Assembly (NCBI GenBank): GCA_963850535.1 | Contig: CAWKMC010000020.1 | Coordinates: 124,001-188,000, forward strand | From: JAMXLO01 sp963850535 | GTDB lineage: Bacteria; Pseudomonadota; Alphaproteobacteria; Acetobacterales; Acetobacteraceae | DNA length: 64,000 bases | Direction: 5' to 3' | In this document: positions 17,889-24,612 of the stretch, one piece after another | Layout of the letters: each line of letters begins with the position of its first letter | Position numbering within the stretch: the first letter of the stretch is position 1 | The notes under the pieces: generated by a model | Databases searched by the model: none | Seen by the model: only the letters and a program-made list of their open reading frames with translations | Told to the model about the DNA's origin: nothing | Position numbers and translations under genes: made by a program

Positions 17889-18905
17889 ATGGCCACCGCA
17901 GCCGCGCCGCAACAAGCAGTTAAGGGGCTAGACCTTGGCACGAGCCGTATCGTGCTCGCCACATTGAACGGGCAGAAGGTCAACTTCACTCCGCAGCTCA
18001 ACGCTTTCGTAGACATCCCTTACAGCAAAATGACCGAGCAGATGTTGGCGCGTGAGAACATCCTGCACGAGGTCGAAGGATCGCATATCTATGCCTACGG
18101 CAATCGTGCCGACGAATTCGCCAAGTTCCTTGAGGGCGACACGCGCCGGCCGATGCAGAGCGGACTGCTCAACCCGGCCGAACCGAAGAATCTGCAGATG
18201 ATCGAGCTGCTGCTCGGCCGCCTCTGTGGCAAGGCGAGCGATGGCGAAAAGCTGTGCCTCAGCATACCGAGTGCACCGCGTGATCGCGGCTCGGACCTGA
18301 TTTATCACGAGCGTTCGGTGCAGGGCATTGTCGAAAAACTTGGTTATCAGGCGCAACCGGTGAATGAAGGTCTGGCCATCGTCTATTCCGAGCTGAAGGA
18401 CGCCAACTTCACCGGCATCGGCATGAGCTTCGGCGGCGGCATGTGCAATATCTGCCTCGCCTATCTCGGGCTTCCAGTGCTGACCGTCGCCACAACCAGG
18501 GCCGGCGACTACATCGATCACAGCGCCGCCTCGGTCACCGGTGAGACACCGACCACCGTGCGGCTGCACAAGGAAAACGCCGCCGAGAATGGCTTTGCGC
18601 TCGACGCCGGCGAGGGTGGGGCGATCGATCGCGCGCTCTCGGTATATTATGCCGACGTCATCGAGACGGCGGTGACCGCACTGCAGACCGCAATGGTCGA
18701 GTCGAAGATGCTGCCCCGCTTCACCGGCCCCATTCCAATCGTGTGCGCCGGCGGCACGGCAATGGCGGGCAACTTCCTTGCCAATCTCCGCTCGGCGATT
18801 GACCGAACCAAGCTGCCGGTCGCGATCAGCGAGGTGACGCTCGCCAAGGATCCGCTCAACGCCACCGCAAAGGGCGCGCTGGTCGGTGCGATGCTGAATA
18901 TGTAA
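17889..18905 (+). CDS. Uncharacterised actin-like / MreB-fold ATPase
   Basis: 338 residues with the five actin/Hsp70 nucleotide-fold motifs. Phosphate-1 is GLDLGTSRIVLA (13-24). Connect-1 is QPVNEGLAIVYSELK (about 156-170), with Glu160 in the hydrolytic position. Phosphate-2 is GIGMSFGGGMCNICLAY (176-192). Adenosine is IPIVCAGGTAMAGNF (282-296). Connect-2 is NATAKGALVGAML (324-336). It lacks the FtsA 1C domain and is not MreB, DnaK or ParM by the segments I know. It has no membrane-binding tail that I can see. A ribosome-binding AGGAG lies about 10 bases before ATG 17889. Filament formation with the upstream coiled-coil protein is inferred, not shown. Confidence 0.85.
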   Translation: MATAAAPQQAVKGLDLGTSRIVLATLNGQKVNFTPQLNAFVDIPYSKMTEQMLARENILHEVEGSHIYAYGNRADEFAKFLEGDTRRPMQSGLLNPAEPKNLQMIELLLGRLCGKASDGEKLCLSIPSAPRDRGSDLIYHERSVQGIVEKLGYQAQPVNEGLAIVYSELKDANFTGIGMSFGGGMCNICLAYLGLPVLTVATTRAGDYIDHSAASVTGETPTTVRLHKENAAENGFALDAGEGGAIDRALSVYYADVIETAVTALQTAMVESKMLPRFTGPIPIVCAGGTAMAGNFLANLRSAIDRTKLPVAISEVTLAKDPLNATAKGALVGAMLNM

Positions 18906-18951
18906 TTACCGCTCCGGATGAGCCTGTCCGCGCACTTGTAGCGACAAGGGA

Positions 18952-19317
18952 TCAGTCGCCGCGGAAGACGGCCTCCATGTTGTTTCCGTCCGGATCGAGC
19001 ACAAATGCGGCATAGTATCGGGGTCGGCGCAAGCCCGGTGCCCCGTTGTCGGTCCCGCCCGCTTGAACAGCCGCCGCATGGAAAGCTTCGACTTCAGACC
19101 TGCTCTTGGCCACAAAGGCGGTGTGCTGTCTGACAGAGTACGGGTGATAGCGATCAATCCAAAAGACGGGGTAGTCCGCACCGTAACCGATGCCATCCGA
19201 ACCCACACCCTCTGGAATTTGCATAACCCTGCGTAGGCCGAGAGCACTGAGAGCCGCATCGTAGAAGATCGCGGAACGTCCGACGTCAGCAACCCCGATG
19301 CCGGTATGGTCAATCAT
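18952..19317 (-). CDS. VOC-family (glyoxalase/bleomycin resistance-like) protein
   Basis: 121-residue metal-dependent vicinal-oxygen-chelate fold protein. The first beta-alpha module is MIDHTGIGVADVGRSAIFYD with a candidate metal His4; the second ends in RYYAAFVLDPDGNNMEAVFR with a candidate Glu ligand, and HTAFVAKSRSEVEAFHAAAV contributes another His. The full-length size matches the short VOC branch. It overlaps the GST gene by four bases (ATGA), so it is the distal gene of a two-gene unit. Substrate unknown; the GST partner suggests detoxification of an electrophile, which is inference. Confidence 0.85.
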   Translation of the reverse strand: MIDHTGIGVADVGRSAIFYDAALSALGLRRVMQIPEGVGSDGIGYGADYPVFWIDRYHPYSVRQHTAFVAKSRSEVEAFHAAAVQAGGTDNGAPGLRRPRYYAAFVLDPDGNNMEAVFRGD

Positions 19318-19952
19318 GGAACATTTCCGCGGCGCCCTGATATCGGCCAGGGATCAGCCCAGGCCGGTATCCGCATAAGCCCGTCGAGCCAACACACGAT
19401 GTTCGGAAATGTGTCGAGCGGCATCTCTGCCTCGCGCCAATCTGTCGCCATCGAAGCAAGTTGGAAATCCGCTACAGTCAGCCTACCGCAGGCAACATGG
19501 TCGCGAGCATAGAGGTGCCCATCCAGCACCTCTGCGTACCTGAGGAGATCGGCGACTTTCACCTTCAGAATCTCACGATCGGGCGGCAGCTTGCCAAAGG
19601 TAGACTTGACGATGTGCTCAAAATAGAAGGGTGCGACTGCCGGCGCCCAGTGGCAATCATTCCAGGACAACCAGCGAAGCACCTCGACCTGTTCGGCGGG
19701 ATTATACGCCGGCCACATGTCCGAACTTTGCTTGATGCAAAGATAGGCCATGATCGCCGAAGCTTCCCACAGGACAATGTCGCCATCGACGAGGGTGGGC
19801 GCCTTCTTGTTCGGGTTGAGGGCGACATAATCCGGCGCGTTGAGCCCGCCTGCGACAAGATCGACTTCGGTGTACTCGGCCTCGATACCCAGATAGCTGG
19901 CGAGCGCCAGCACACGTCGCGGTGCCTGCGCCCTGATCCAGTAGATCCGCAT
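19314..19952 (-). CDS. Glutathione S-transferase family protein
   Basis: 212-residue GST. The N-terminal thioredoxin-like domain reads MRIYWIRAQAPRRVLALASY with the GSH-binding region KKAPTLVDGDIVLWEASAIM, where the EASAI segment corresponds to the conserved E-S/A motif that binds the gamma-glutamyl moiety. The all-helical C-terminal domain includes LTVADFQLASMATDWREAEM, the usual N-capping-box helix. Ser/Tyr nucleophile identity is not certain. Coupled by ATGA to the downstream VOC gene. Confidence 0.88.
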   Translation of the reverse strand: MRIYWIRAQAPRRVLALASYLGIEAEYTEVDLVAGGLNAPDYVALNPNKKAPTLVDGDIVLWEASAIMAYLCIKQSSDMWPAYNPAEQVEVLRWLSWNDCHWAPAVAPFYFEHIVKSTFGKLPPDREILKVKVADLLRYAEVLDGHLYARDHVACGRLTVADFQLASMATDWREAEMPLDTFPNIVCWLDGLMRIPAWADPWPISGRRGNVP

Positions 19953-20015
19953 GTTCGCTCTCCGTTTGAGAGGCGCGGCTCCGCTTCTGCGCCAGCGGTG
20001 AATCGCGTCGTGGCG

Positions 20016-21089
20016 TTAGCCGAAGCGCACACAGCTGACCGGTGGCAGGTGCCCCGCAACCAATGTCCAAGTGTCGCCGCCGTTCTCGGTGATCCACAGA
20101 TGTCCGGTGGTTGAACCCAATGCCAGCATTTCACCGCTGTCATTTACGGCGAGAGCATGGCGATAGACCAAATCGTAGGCATGGCTCTGTGGCAGGCCCT
20201 CGGTCAGCACCTCGAACGACCGCGCACCGTCGCGAGTGCGTGCCACTGCAAGCCTCGCATCGACCGGTACGCGACACTCGTCCTTTACGCCGGGCACGAA
20301 CCATGCGGTGTCGGGATCTCGCGGATGCACCGCCGCAGCGAAGCCGAACTTTGCGGGGCGGATGGCGGTGGCCTCCTGCCAGGACTGCGCGCCGTCGGTG
20401 GAGCGGAACACGCCGTTATGGTGTTGCACCCACAGTGAGTCCGGAGCCGCAGGGCATTGCACCAGCCGGTGGATGTCCTGCACCTCGGGCGCGTGATTGC
20501 GCGGCGGCGGATAATATTCCGCATACATCCCCTCGGAAGCAGCGCGCCAATTGGTGCCGTCGTCGTCTGACCGCCATACGCCGCCGGTGGAAACCCCGAT
20601 GGCGATCTGTGCCGAGTTGCGCGGATCAACACAGATCGAGGCGACGCCGGCGTGATCGAACCCGCCGCCCATCCAATCCTTGCGCTCGGGCAGGTCCCAT
20701 AACGCCTGGTTCAACGTCCAGGACTCGCCGCGATCCTTCGACAGAAATAGGCCTGCCGGAATCGTGCCGCACCAGAGCCAGCCAGGCTTGTCCGTGCCAG
20801 CCGTTTCCAGGCAGAACAGATACGATACACTCGGCCCTTCGATGTCGCTCTTAGGAAAGGCAGGCGCAGGGATTTCCTGCCAGCTCTCCCCACCGTCGCG
20901 TGAGCGCTGCAGCTTGACTCCGAAATGCCCCAACGCCTCTGCCGCGTAAAGCGCACCATCGCGCGGGTCGGCGAGCAGCATCGAGATCGGATCGCCGAGG
21001 AAGCGAGTCCCGGCAATGGACCAGTTCCCCTGGCTGCGCCGCAATTCAAACAAGCCTTTCTTGGTGCCGACCAGCAGTCGATCGCTCAT
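20016..21089 (-). CDS. Asp-box (BNR) repeat beta-propeller protein, sialidase/VPS10-like
   Basis: 357 residues with no signal peptide, so probably cytosolic. At least five Asp-boxes of the S/T-x-D-x-G-x-x-W type are visible: RSRDGGESWQE, LSKDRGESWTL, RSDDDGTNWRA, RSTDGAQSWQE and ITENGGDTWTLV. The start reads MSDRLLVGTKKGLFELRRSQ. Such proteins are usually annotated as exo-sialidases or WD40/YVTN/BNR repeat proteins, but I see no sialidase catalytic set. Its ATG lies two bases after the stop of a MoaD/ThiS-like gene, an arrangement that suggests obligate co-expression. Function unknown. Confidence 0.85.
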   Translation of the reverse strand: MSDRLLVGTKKGLFELRRSQGNWSIAGTRFLGDPISMLLADPRDGALYAAEALGHFGVKLQRSRDGGESWQEIPAPAFPKSDIEGPSVSYLFCLETAGTDKPGWLWCGTIPAGLFLSKDRGESWTLNQALWDLPERKDWMGGGFDHAGVASICVDPRNSAQIAIGVSTGGVWRSDDDGTNWRAASEGMYAEYYPPPRNHAPEVQDIHRLVQCPAAPDSLWVQHHNGVFRSTDGAQSWQEATAIRPAKFGFAAAVHPRDPDTAWFVPGVKDECRVPVDARLAVARTRDGARSFEVLTEGLPQSHAYDLVYRHALAVNDSGEMLALGSTTGHLWITENGGDTWTLVAGHLPPVSCVRFG

Positions 21090-21091
21090 CG

Positions 21092-21361
21092 CTATCCACC
21101 TGACAATGCCTGAAACACGAACAGCTCGTCGTCATCGTTGACCGAGTCGCTGAGTTGCTCGCGATCGACAATGCGCTCGCCATTCAGATAAATCGCCACG
21201 TGCTTCCGCACCCGATCCTGGTCATCCAGGATGTAGGATCGCAACCGTGGCTGGGTGGCAAACACGTGCTCCAGCACGGCTCGCACGCTCTGCCCGGGTG
21301 CAACCTGCAGCGGGCACTCGATATGCCGCTGCAGGTTCGCGGTGAACGCAACGCGCGCCAC
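21092..21361 (-). CDS. MoaD/ThiS-like ubiquitin-fold protein with C-terminal Gly-Gly
   Basis: 89 residues from a GTG at 21361 (VARVAFTANLQRHIECPLQV); an ATG at 21400 is in frame but would overlap the upstream VOC gene. Beta-grasp layout: VRVAFTANL strand, QSVRAVLEHVFATQPRLRSY helix, VAIYLNGERIVD strand, and DDDELFVFQALSGG ending in the di-glycine needed for adenylation or thiocarboxylation in sulfur carriers. It is not next to moaE or thiG. It abuts the Asp-box propeller gene with two bases between. The protein could be a sulfur carrier or a conjugated ubiquitin-like modifier; the sequence does not decide. Confidence 0.82.
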   Translation of the reverse strand: MARVAFTANLQRHIECPLQVAPGQSVRAVLEHVFATQPRLRSYILDDQDRVRKHVAIYLNGERIVDREQLSDSVNDDDELFVFQALSGG

Positions 21362-21372
21362 GGGCGAGCGCG

Positions 21373-21780
21373 TTAGCTCTTCTCGTGGATGATCATCCAC
21401 GATACGCCGAACTTGTCGGCGACCATGCCGAATTTCGACGCAAAGAACGTCGGCGTCAGCGGCATCTGCACCTGGCCGCCCGCGCCCAACGCATTGAAGA
21501 GCTTCTCAGCTTCGGCGTCGGAACCGGCCTCGAGTGAAAGCGAAAACCCCTGGAAGCTAGGATGCCCGGTGCACCGCCCATCGGACGCCATGACCACCGT
21601 GTCGCCGATCGTGATCTTCGCATGCATCACCTTGTCATCGGGCTGGGTCATGCCCTGTCCCTTTTCCGGACAATCCTTCCAACGCATCAGCATGCCGACT
21701 TCGGCGCCCACGGCCTGGCGATAGAACTCGATCGCCTCTTCGCAGCGTCCGTCAAAGAACAAATAGGGCTGGATCTGCAT
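21373..21780 (-). CDS. VOC-family protein, PhnB/DUF1428-like
   Basis: 135-residue glyoxalase-fold protein of the PhnB-like branch (residues MQIQPYLFFDGRCEEAIEFY and AVGAEVGMLMRWKD, then FGMVADKFGVSWMIIHEK). This branch, often named YjdN/PhnB, usually lacks a known substrate. The start at 21780 fits the family N-terminus; the frame continues upstream without homology and through the operator region. The divergent tetR-type gene begins at 21905, and a palindromic operator sits between, so this gene, MoaD-like and propeller genes may form the regulated operon. Confidence 0.88.
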   Translation of the reverse strand: MQIQPYLFFDGRCEEAIEFYRQAVGAEVGMLMRWKDCPEKGQGMTQPDDKVMHAKITIGDTVVMASDGRCTGHPSFQGFSLSLEAGSDAEAEKLFNALGAGGQVQMPLTPTFFASKFGMVADKFGVSWMIIHEKS

Positions 21781-21840
21781 GATTGGATTCCTCCGTCTTG
21801 TGCTGGACCGACGGTCTTGTTGCGCGATCGCTTCGCAATG

Positions 21841-21853
21841 TATACACCGTCCA
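21841..21853. promoter_or_regulatory. Second, imperfect operator half-match
   Basis: TATACACCGTCCA, whose reverse complement TGGACGGTGTATA matches 9 of 13 positions of the core TGGACAGTGTCCA at 21874-21886. Centre-to-centre distance is 33 bases, about three helical turns, so both sites face the same side of the helix. Confidence 0.4.
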
Positions 21854-21872
21854 CACAACGCTAGCAAATCAC

Positions 21873-21887
21873 GTGGACAGTGTCCAC
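21873..21887. promoter_or_regulatory. Perfect palindromic operator, probably for the adjacent TetR-type repressor
   Basis: GTGGACAGTGTCCAC is a perfect 15-base palindrome around a central G. It lies 18 bases before the ATG of the TetR-type gene at 21905 and about 92 bases before the start of the divergent VOC gene, the usual location of a TetR autoregulatory operator. Binding by that protein is inferred from position. Confidence 0.65.
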
Positions 21888-21904
21888 ATCCTCGCGGAGC
21901 GGTG

Positions 21905-22549
21905 ATGATGGATGCGACGAACCAATTGCGGCCACGCCGCACATACCATCACGGAGACCTGCGGCAAGCGCTGCTGGAGGCAGGCATTGCGCTGGCGCGT
22001 GTGGGTGGGCCCGAAGCCGTCGTGCTGCGTGAGGCGACGCGACGCGCCAGTGTGGTGCCCAACGCTGCTTACCGTCACTTTGTCAGCCGCGATGCTTTGC
22101 TGCAGGAGGTGCGAGCCGCTGCGCTTTCAATGCTCGCCCTGGCTATGGAGAAAGAGCTGATCCGACAGCGCCGTCGGAAACAAGGTAAGGACGCGGCCCG
22201 TGCCAGCCTGCGCGCGATCGGCATCGCCTATCTCCGCTTCGCCCGCACCGAGCCCGGCCTGTTCCGCACCGCGTTCGGCGTTCCGGGCAATCCAGAGACG
22301 ACAACGCAGCCGGCGATGGCCGGCAAGAGCGGTCTCAACCCGTTCCAGCTGCTCAGCACCGCTCTCGACGAACTGGTGCAAGCGGGCCTGCTGCCCGTGC
22401 AGCAGCGACCTGATGCGGAGTATCTCGCCTGGTCTGCCGTGCACGGGCTGGCGATGCTGGTCCTGGAAGGTCCGCTGCGTCGGCTGCCACGCGCGCAGGT
22501 CCGCCGCATCGAACAGCGTCTGGTCAATATGGTCGAGCAGGGCTTGTAG
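21905..22549 (+). CDS. TetR/AcrR-family transcriptional regulator (WHG-type C-terminus)
   Basis: 214 residues from ATG 21905. The N-terminal HTH is ALLEAGIALARVGGPEAVVL then REATRRASVVPNAAYRHFVS. The C-terminal ligand domain contains RAIGIAYLRFARTEPGLFRT and AWSAVHGLAMLVLEGPLRRL, the W-[AS]-x-x-HG-L pattern of the WHG-domain group. Divergent from the VOC/MoaD-like/propeller unit with a 15-base palindrome between them, so it most likely represses both. An earlier in-frame start at 21779 would run through the operator and is rejected. Confidence 0.9.
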   Translation: MMDATNQLRPRRTYHHGDLRQALLEAGIALARVGGPEAVVLREATRRASVVPNAAYRHFVSRDALLQEVRAAALSMLALAMEKELIRQRRRKQGKDAARASLRAIGIAYLRFARTEPGLFRTAFGVPGNPETTTQPAMAGKSGLNPFQLLSTALDELVQAGLLPVQQRPDAEYLAWSAVHGLAMLVLEGPLRRLPRAQVRRIEQRLVNMVEQGL

Positions 22550-22616
22550 CGGGCCGTGCGCTGGCGGTGAGCCGGCAAAGTCGCTGTACCCACTTCCAAC
22601 ACGAAGCCACTCGGCA

Positions 22617-22724
22617 TCAGCAGATGGTGCAGCTCCCAGCGACGATGGGTGGTGGCGGTTGATGGTAGAACGCGTCGTAGGCGCGGACGAAGAGCGAGGC
22701 GCTGCCTTCGTAGAACCGCTCCAC
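22617..22724 (-). pseudogene. Truncated ORF downstream of nusG, possible methyltransferase remnant
   Basis: A GTG at 22724 overlaps the nusG stop (TAGTG), suggesting a translationally coupled gene. It encodes VERFYEGSASLFVRAYDAFY followed by HQPPPPIVAGS and stops after 35 codons. The YDAFY...P.I.G layout resembles the N-terminus of some class I SAM-dependent methyltransferases, and a frame change near 22640 gives WELHHLLMPSGFVLEVGTA, vaguely like motif I. The rest would lie where the opposite-strand tetR-type gene now is. I regard this as a broken remnant at a rearrangement point; the family call is weak. Confidence 0.3.
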
Positions 22725-23254
22725 TACACCTTCTCGACCTGCCCGTACTCCAACTCGACCGGCGTTGAGCGGCCAAAGATCGACACGCTGACCTTCACCC
22801 GGCCCTTCTCTTCGTCCACCTCCTCGACCGTGCCGTTGAAGCTGGTGAACGGCCCGTCGGCGACCCGCACTTGCTCGCCCACCTCAAACAGCACCGCCGG
22901 GCGCGGGCGCTCCACGCCCTCCTGCGTCTGCTTCATAATGCGCTCGGCTTCGGCGTCACTGATCGGCGAGGGACGGGTCCTGCTGCCGAGAAAGCCGGTC
23001 ACCTTCGGCGTGTTCTTCACCAGATGCCAGGCGTCATCGGTCAGGTCCATCTTCACCAGCACGTAGCCGGGGAAGAATTTGTGCTCCGCATTGACCTTCT
23101 GGCCACGCCGCATCTCGACCACCTGCTCGGACGGCACCAAGACCTCGTCGATCTGGTCGGCGAGGCCCTTCTGTCCCGCCTGCTCCTTGATCTGCTGGGC
23201 GATCTTCTTCTCGAAGCCAGAATAAACGTGCACCACGTACCAACGCTTGGCCAC
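22724..23254 (-). CDS. nusG: Transcription termination/antitermination factor NusG
   Basis: 176-residue NusG from GTG 23254 (VAKRWYVVHVYSGFEKKIAQ); an ATG at 23272 would add six residues but overlap the secE stop. NGN domain: VPSEQVVEMRRGQKVNAEHK, FFPGYVLVKMDLTDDAWHLV and KNTPKVTGFLG. KOW domain near the C-terminus: GEQVRVADGPFTSFNGTVEE. It couples RNA polymerase to Rho and to the ribosome. Downstream of secE as usual, but the ribosomal genes rplK and rplA that normally follow are missing; a truncated ORF and an opposite-strand regulator are found instead. Confidence 0.96.
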   Translation of the reverse strand: MAKRWYVVHVYSGFEKKIAQQIKEQAGQKGLADQIDEVLVPSEQVVEMRRGQKVNAEHKFFPGYVLVKMDLTDDAWHLVKNTPKVTGFLGSRTRPSPISDAEAERIMKQTQEGVERPRPAVLFEVGEQVRVADGPFTSFNGTVEEVDEEKGRVKVSVSIFGRSTPVELEYGQVEKV

Positions 23255-23268
23255 TTCAGCTGATCTCC

Positions 23269-23463
23269 TCACGCGCTCATGCCGAACAGGGCACGAATGC
23301 CGATACCGATAAACTGGTCCACGAGGAAGAAGAACATCGCGGCGAGCGCTACCATGGCGAACACCAGACCGGTGGTCACCAGCGTCTCCTTGCGCGACGG
23401 CCAGGTGACGCGGGCCATCTCGGACCTCACCTCACGCACAAATTTCGCCGGATCGACCGCCAC
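23269..23463 (-). CDS. secE: Preprotein translocase subunit SecE
   Basis: 64-residue single-span SecE. From GTG 23463 the protein reads VAVDPAKFVREVRSEMARVT then WPSRKETLVTT, the universal SecE signature, followed by one hydrophobic segment (GLVFAMVALAAMFFFLVDQF). An upstream ATG at 23577 is in frame but lies within the tRNA-Trp gene and is rejected. Essential part of SecYEG at the inner membrane. 56 bases downstream of tRNA-Trp and followed by nusG, a classic order. Confidence 0.95.
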   Translation of the reverse strand: MAVDPAKFVREVRSEMARVTWPSRKETLVTTGLVFAMVALAAMFFFLVDQFIGIGIRALFGMSA

Positions 23464-23515
23464 GTTGTTCTCCAGACCCCAGAGTTGCGAGGAATATAGC
23501 GTGCTCGCGGGACGC

Positions 23516-23592
23516 TGGCAGGGGTGGAGGGTCTCGAACCCCCAGCCTCCGGTTTTGGAGACCGGCGCTCTAGCCAATTGAGCTACACCCCT
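23516..23592 (-). tRNA. trnW: tRNA-Trp (anticodon CCA), 3' CCA encoded
   Basis: 77 bases including an encoded CCA. The acceptor stem is AGGGGTG/CACCCCT with discriminator G, the D-loop AGCTCAATTGGCTAGAG, the anticodon loop CTCCAAA giving CCA, and the T-arm GGGGGTTCGAGACCCTC. Directly upstream of secE-nusG, its standard location in bacteria. Confidence 0.96.
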
Positions 23593-23662
23593 CGAGCCGC
23601 CAGTTCAACGGAACCAGACAGTCCCCACTTTGCTCGCTCGCCCGGATCGGCCACCAATGGAA

Positions 23663-23683
23663 CGGCCGCCCAGGAGGCGGCCG
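23663..23683 (-). terminator. Probable intrinsic terminator after the small secreted protein gene
   Basis: Perfect 8-base GC-rich hairpin CGGCCGCC-cagga-GGCGGCCG, read on the minus strand and followed by TTCCATT. It sits 70 bases beyond the stop of the small minus-strand gene and ahead of tRNA-Trp. The U-tract is short, so termination strength is uncertain. Confidence 0.5.
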
Positions 23684-23752
23684 ATGTAGCGATTGCGTGC
23701 TGTGATGTCCAGGCCGCGTTCCCTTTTCGTGCGACCTCGCTCGGTGTCTTAC

Positions 23753-23995
23753 CTACCGGTTCTTCGGGAAGTAGGGCAGCGGATGCCGCGGCATTGGTGG
23801 GCACGGCGAGGGTTGATCCGGGGTGCCGCAGTTATCCGGATCCGGCGGTCTGACCGTCCAGTTCGACATCGGTTGGGATGGGGGAGGAGCACCGGCGTAT
23901 CTCCCGCCCGGCGGGGGGCTGTTGCCCGGAATGCTCTGTGCGTATGCGAGAGGAGAGACCGCAACAAGTGCGGTCACCAACATGATGCGTCGCAT
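23753..23995 (-). CDS. Small secreted Pro-rich hypothetical protein
   Basis: 80 residues. A good signal peptide (MRRIMLVTALVAVSPLAYAQ) ends at an Ala-x-Ala-type site, leaving about 60 residues that are Pro- and Gly-rich (SPPPGGRYAGAPPPSQ) with two cysteines (DNCGTPDQPSPC) that may form a disulfide. I know no named family. Monocistronic by its position, divergent from the DUF4399 gene, with a hairpin terminator behind it. Confidence 0.65.
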   Translation of the reverse strand: MRRIMLVTALVAVSPLAYAQSIPGNSPPPGGRYAGAPPPSQPMSNWTVRPPDPDNCGTPDQPSPCPPMPRHPLPYFPKNR

Positions 23996-24164
23996 AGTCA
24001 GCTCCTTCGGTTGTGGGCCGCCACTGCCTGATACAAGTGAACGAGCCAGTATAGGTCTTGTTGGCAGCCTCTGACCACCGCAGAGCCGGCGGACTGACTG
24101 GACCAGACTCGCTGTGTGAATTATCCTGACGGTTATTCAATCACCGGCGGCACGGGGAGAAACC

Positions 24165-24593
24165 ATGCGCAGAACCTGGGCTTTTGCCGCTGTGTTGGCC
24201 GGAACGCTGGTCGTGGGCTCCGCGGCGATGGCGCAACAGTCCACGATGCCACCTGATGCAAAAGTGTATATCCTCTGGCCTAATGACGGGCAGGTGATCA
24301 AAGGTGCCTTTTGGGTTCGCATGGGCCTGAGCGGCGCGGGGATTGCGCCCGCGGGAGTGGAGAAGGCCAATACCGGCCATCATCACCTGATCGTCGACGC
24401 CGACCTGCCGCCGCTCGACCAGCCCATTCCAAACGACCATAACCACTTGCATTTTGGCCTTGGCCAGACCGAGGCAAGGCTCGATCTGCCGCCAGGCAAG
24501 CACACTTTGCAGTTGCTGCTGGCTGACGCGAACCACGTGCCGCACCAGCCTCCGCTTTATTCGAAGCGCATCACCATCACCGTGGTCCAATAG
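24165..24593 (+). CDS. DUF4399 exported protein (copy 1)
   Basis: 142 residues. Signal peptide MRRTWAFAAVLAGTLVVGSA then a DUF4399 domain: VYILWPNDGQVIKGAFWVRM, EKANTGHHHLIVDADLPPLD, HNHLHFGLGQTEARLDLPPG and HTLQLLLADANHVPHQPPLY. Three histidine clusters (GHHHL, HNHLHFG, HVPH) suggest metal binding in the periplasm, but the family's role is unknown to me. A second copy follows 19 bases downstream. Confidence 0.88.
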   Translation: MRRTWAFAAVLAGTLVVGSAAMAQQSTMPPDAKVYILWPNDGQVIKGAFWVRMGLSGAGIAPAGVEKANTGHHHLIVDADLPPLDQPIPNDHNHLHFGLGQTEARLDLPPGKHTLQLLLADANHVPHQPPLYSKRITITVVQ

Positions 24594-24612
24594 TCAGCGG
24601 CGGGAGATACAG

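Noticed and set aside
21779..21904. Extended N-terminus for the TetR-type regulator
   Set aside because: Would translate through the palindromic operator and has no HTH-family similarity; ATG 21905 fits the family start.
23464..23577. ATG start for SecE at 23577
   Set aside because: Lies inside tRNA-Trp; the conserved SecE signature begins after GTG 23463.
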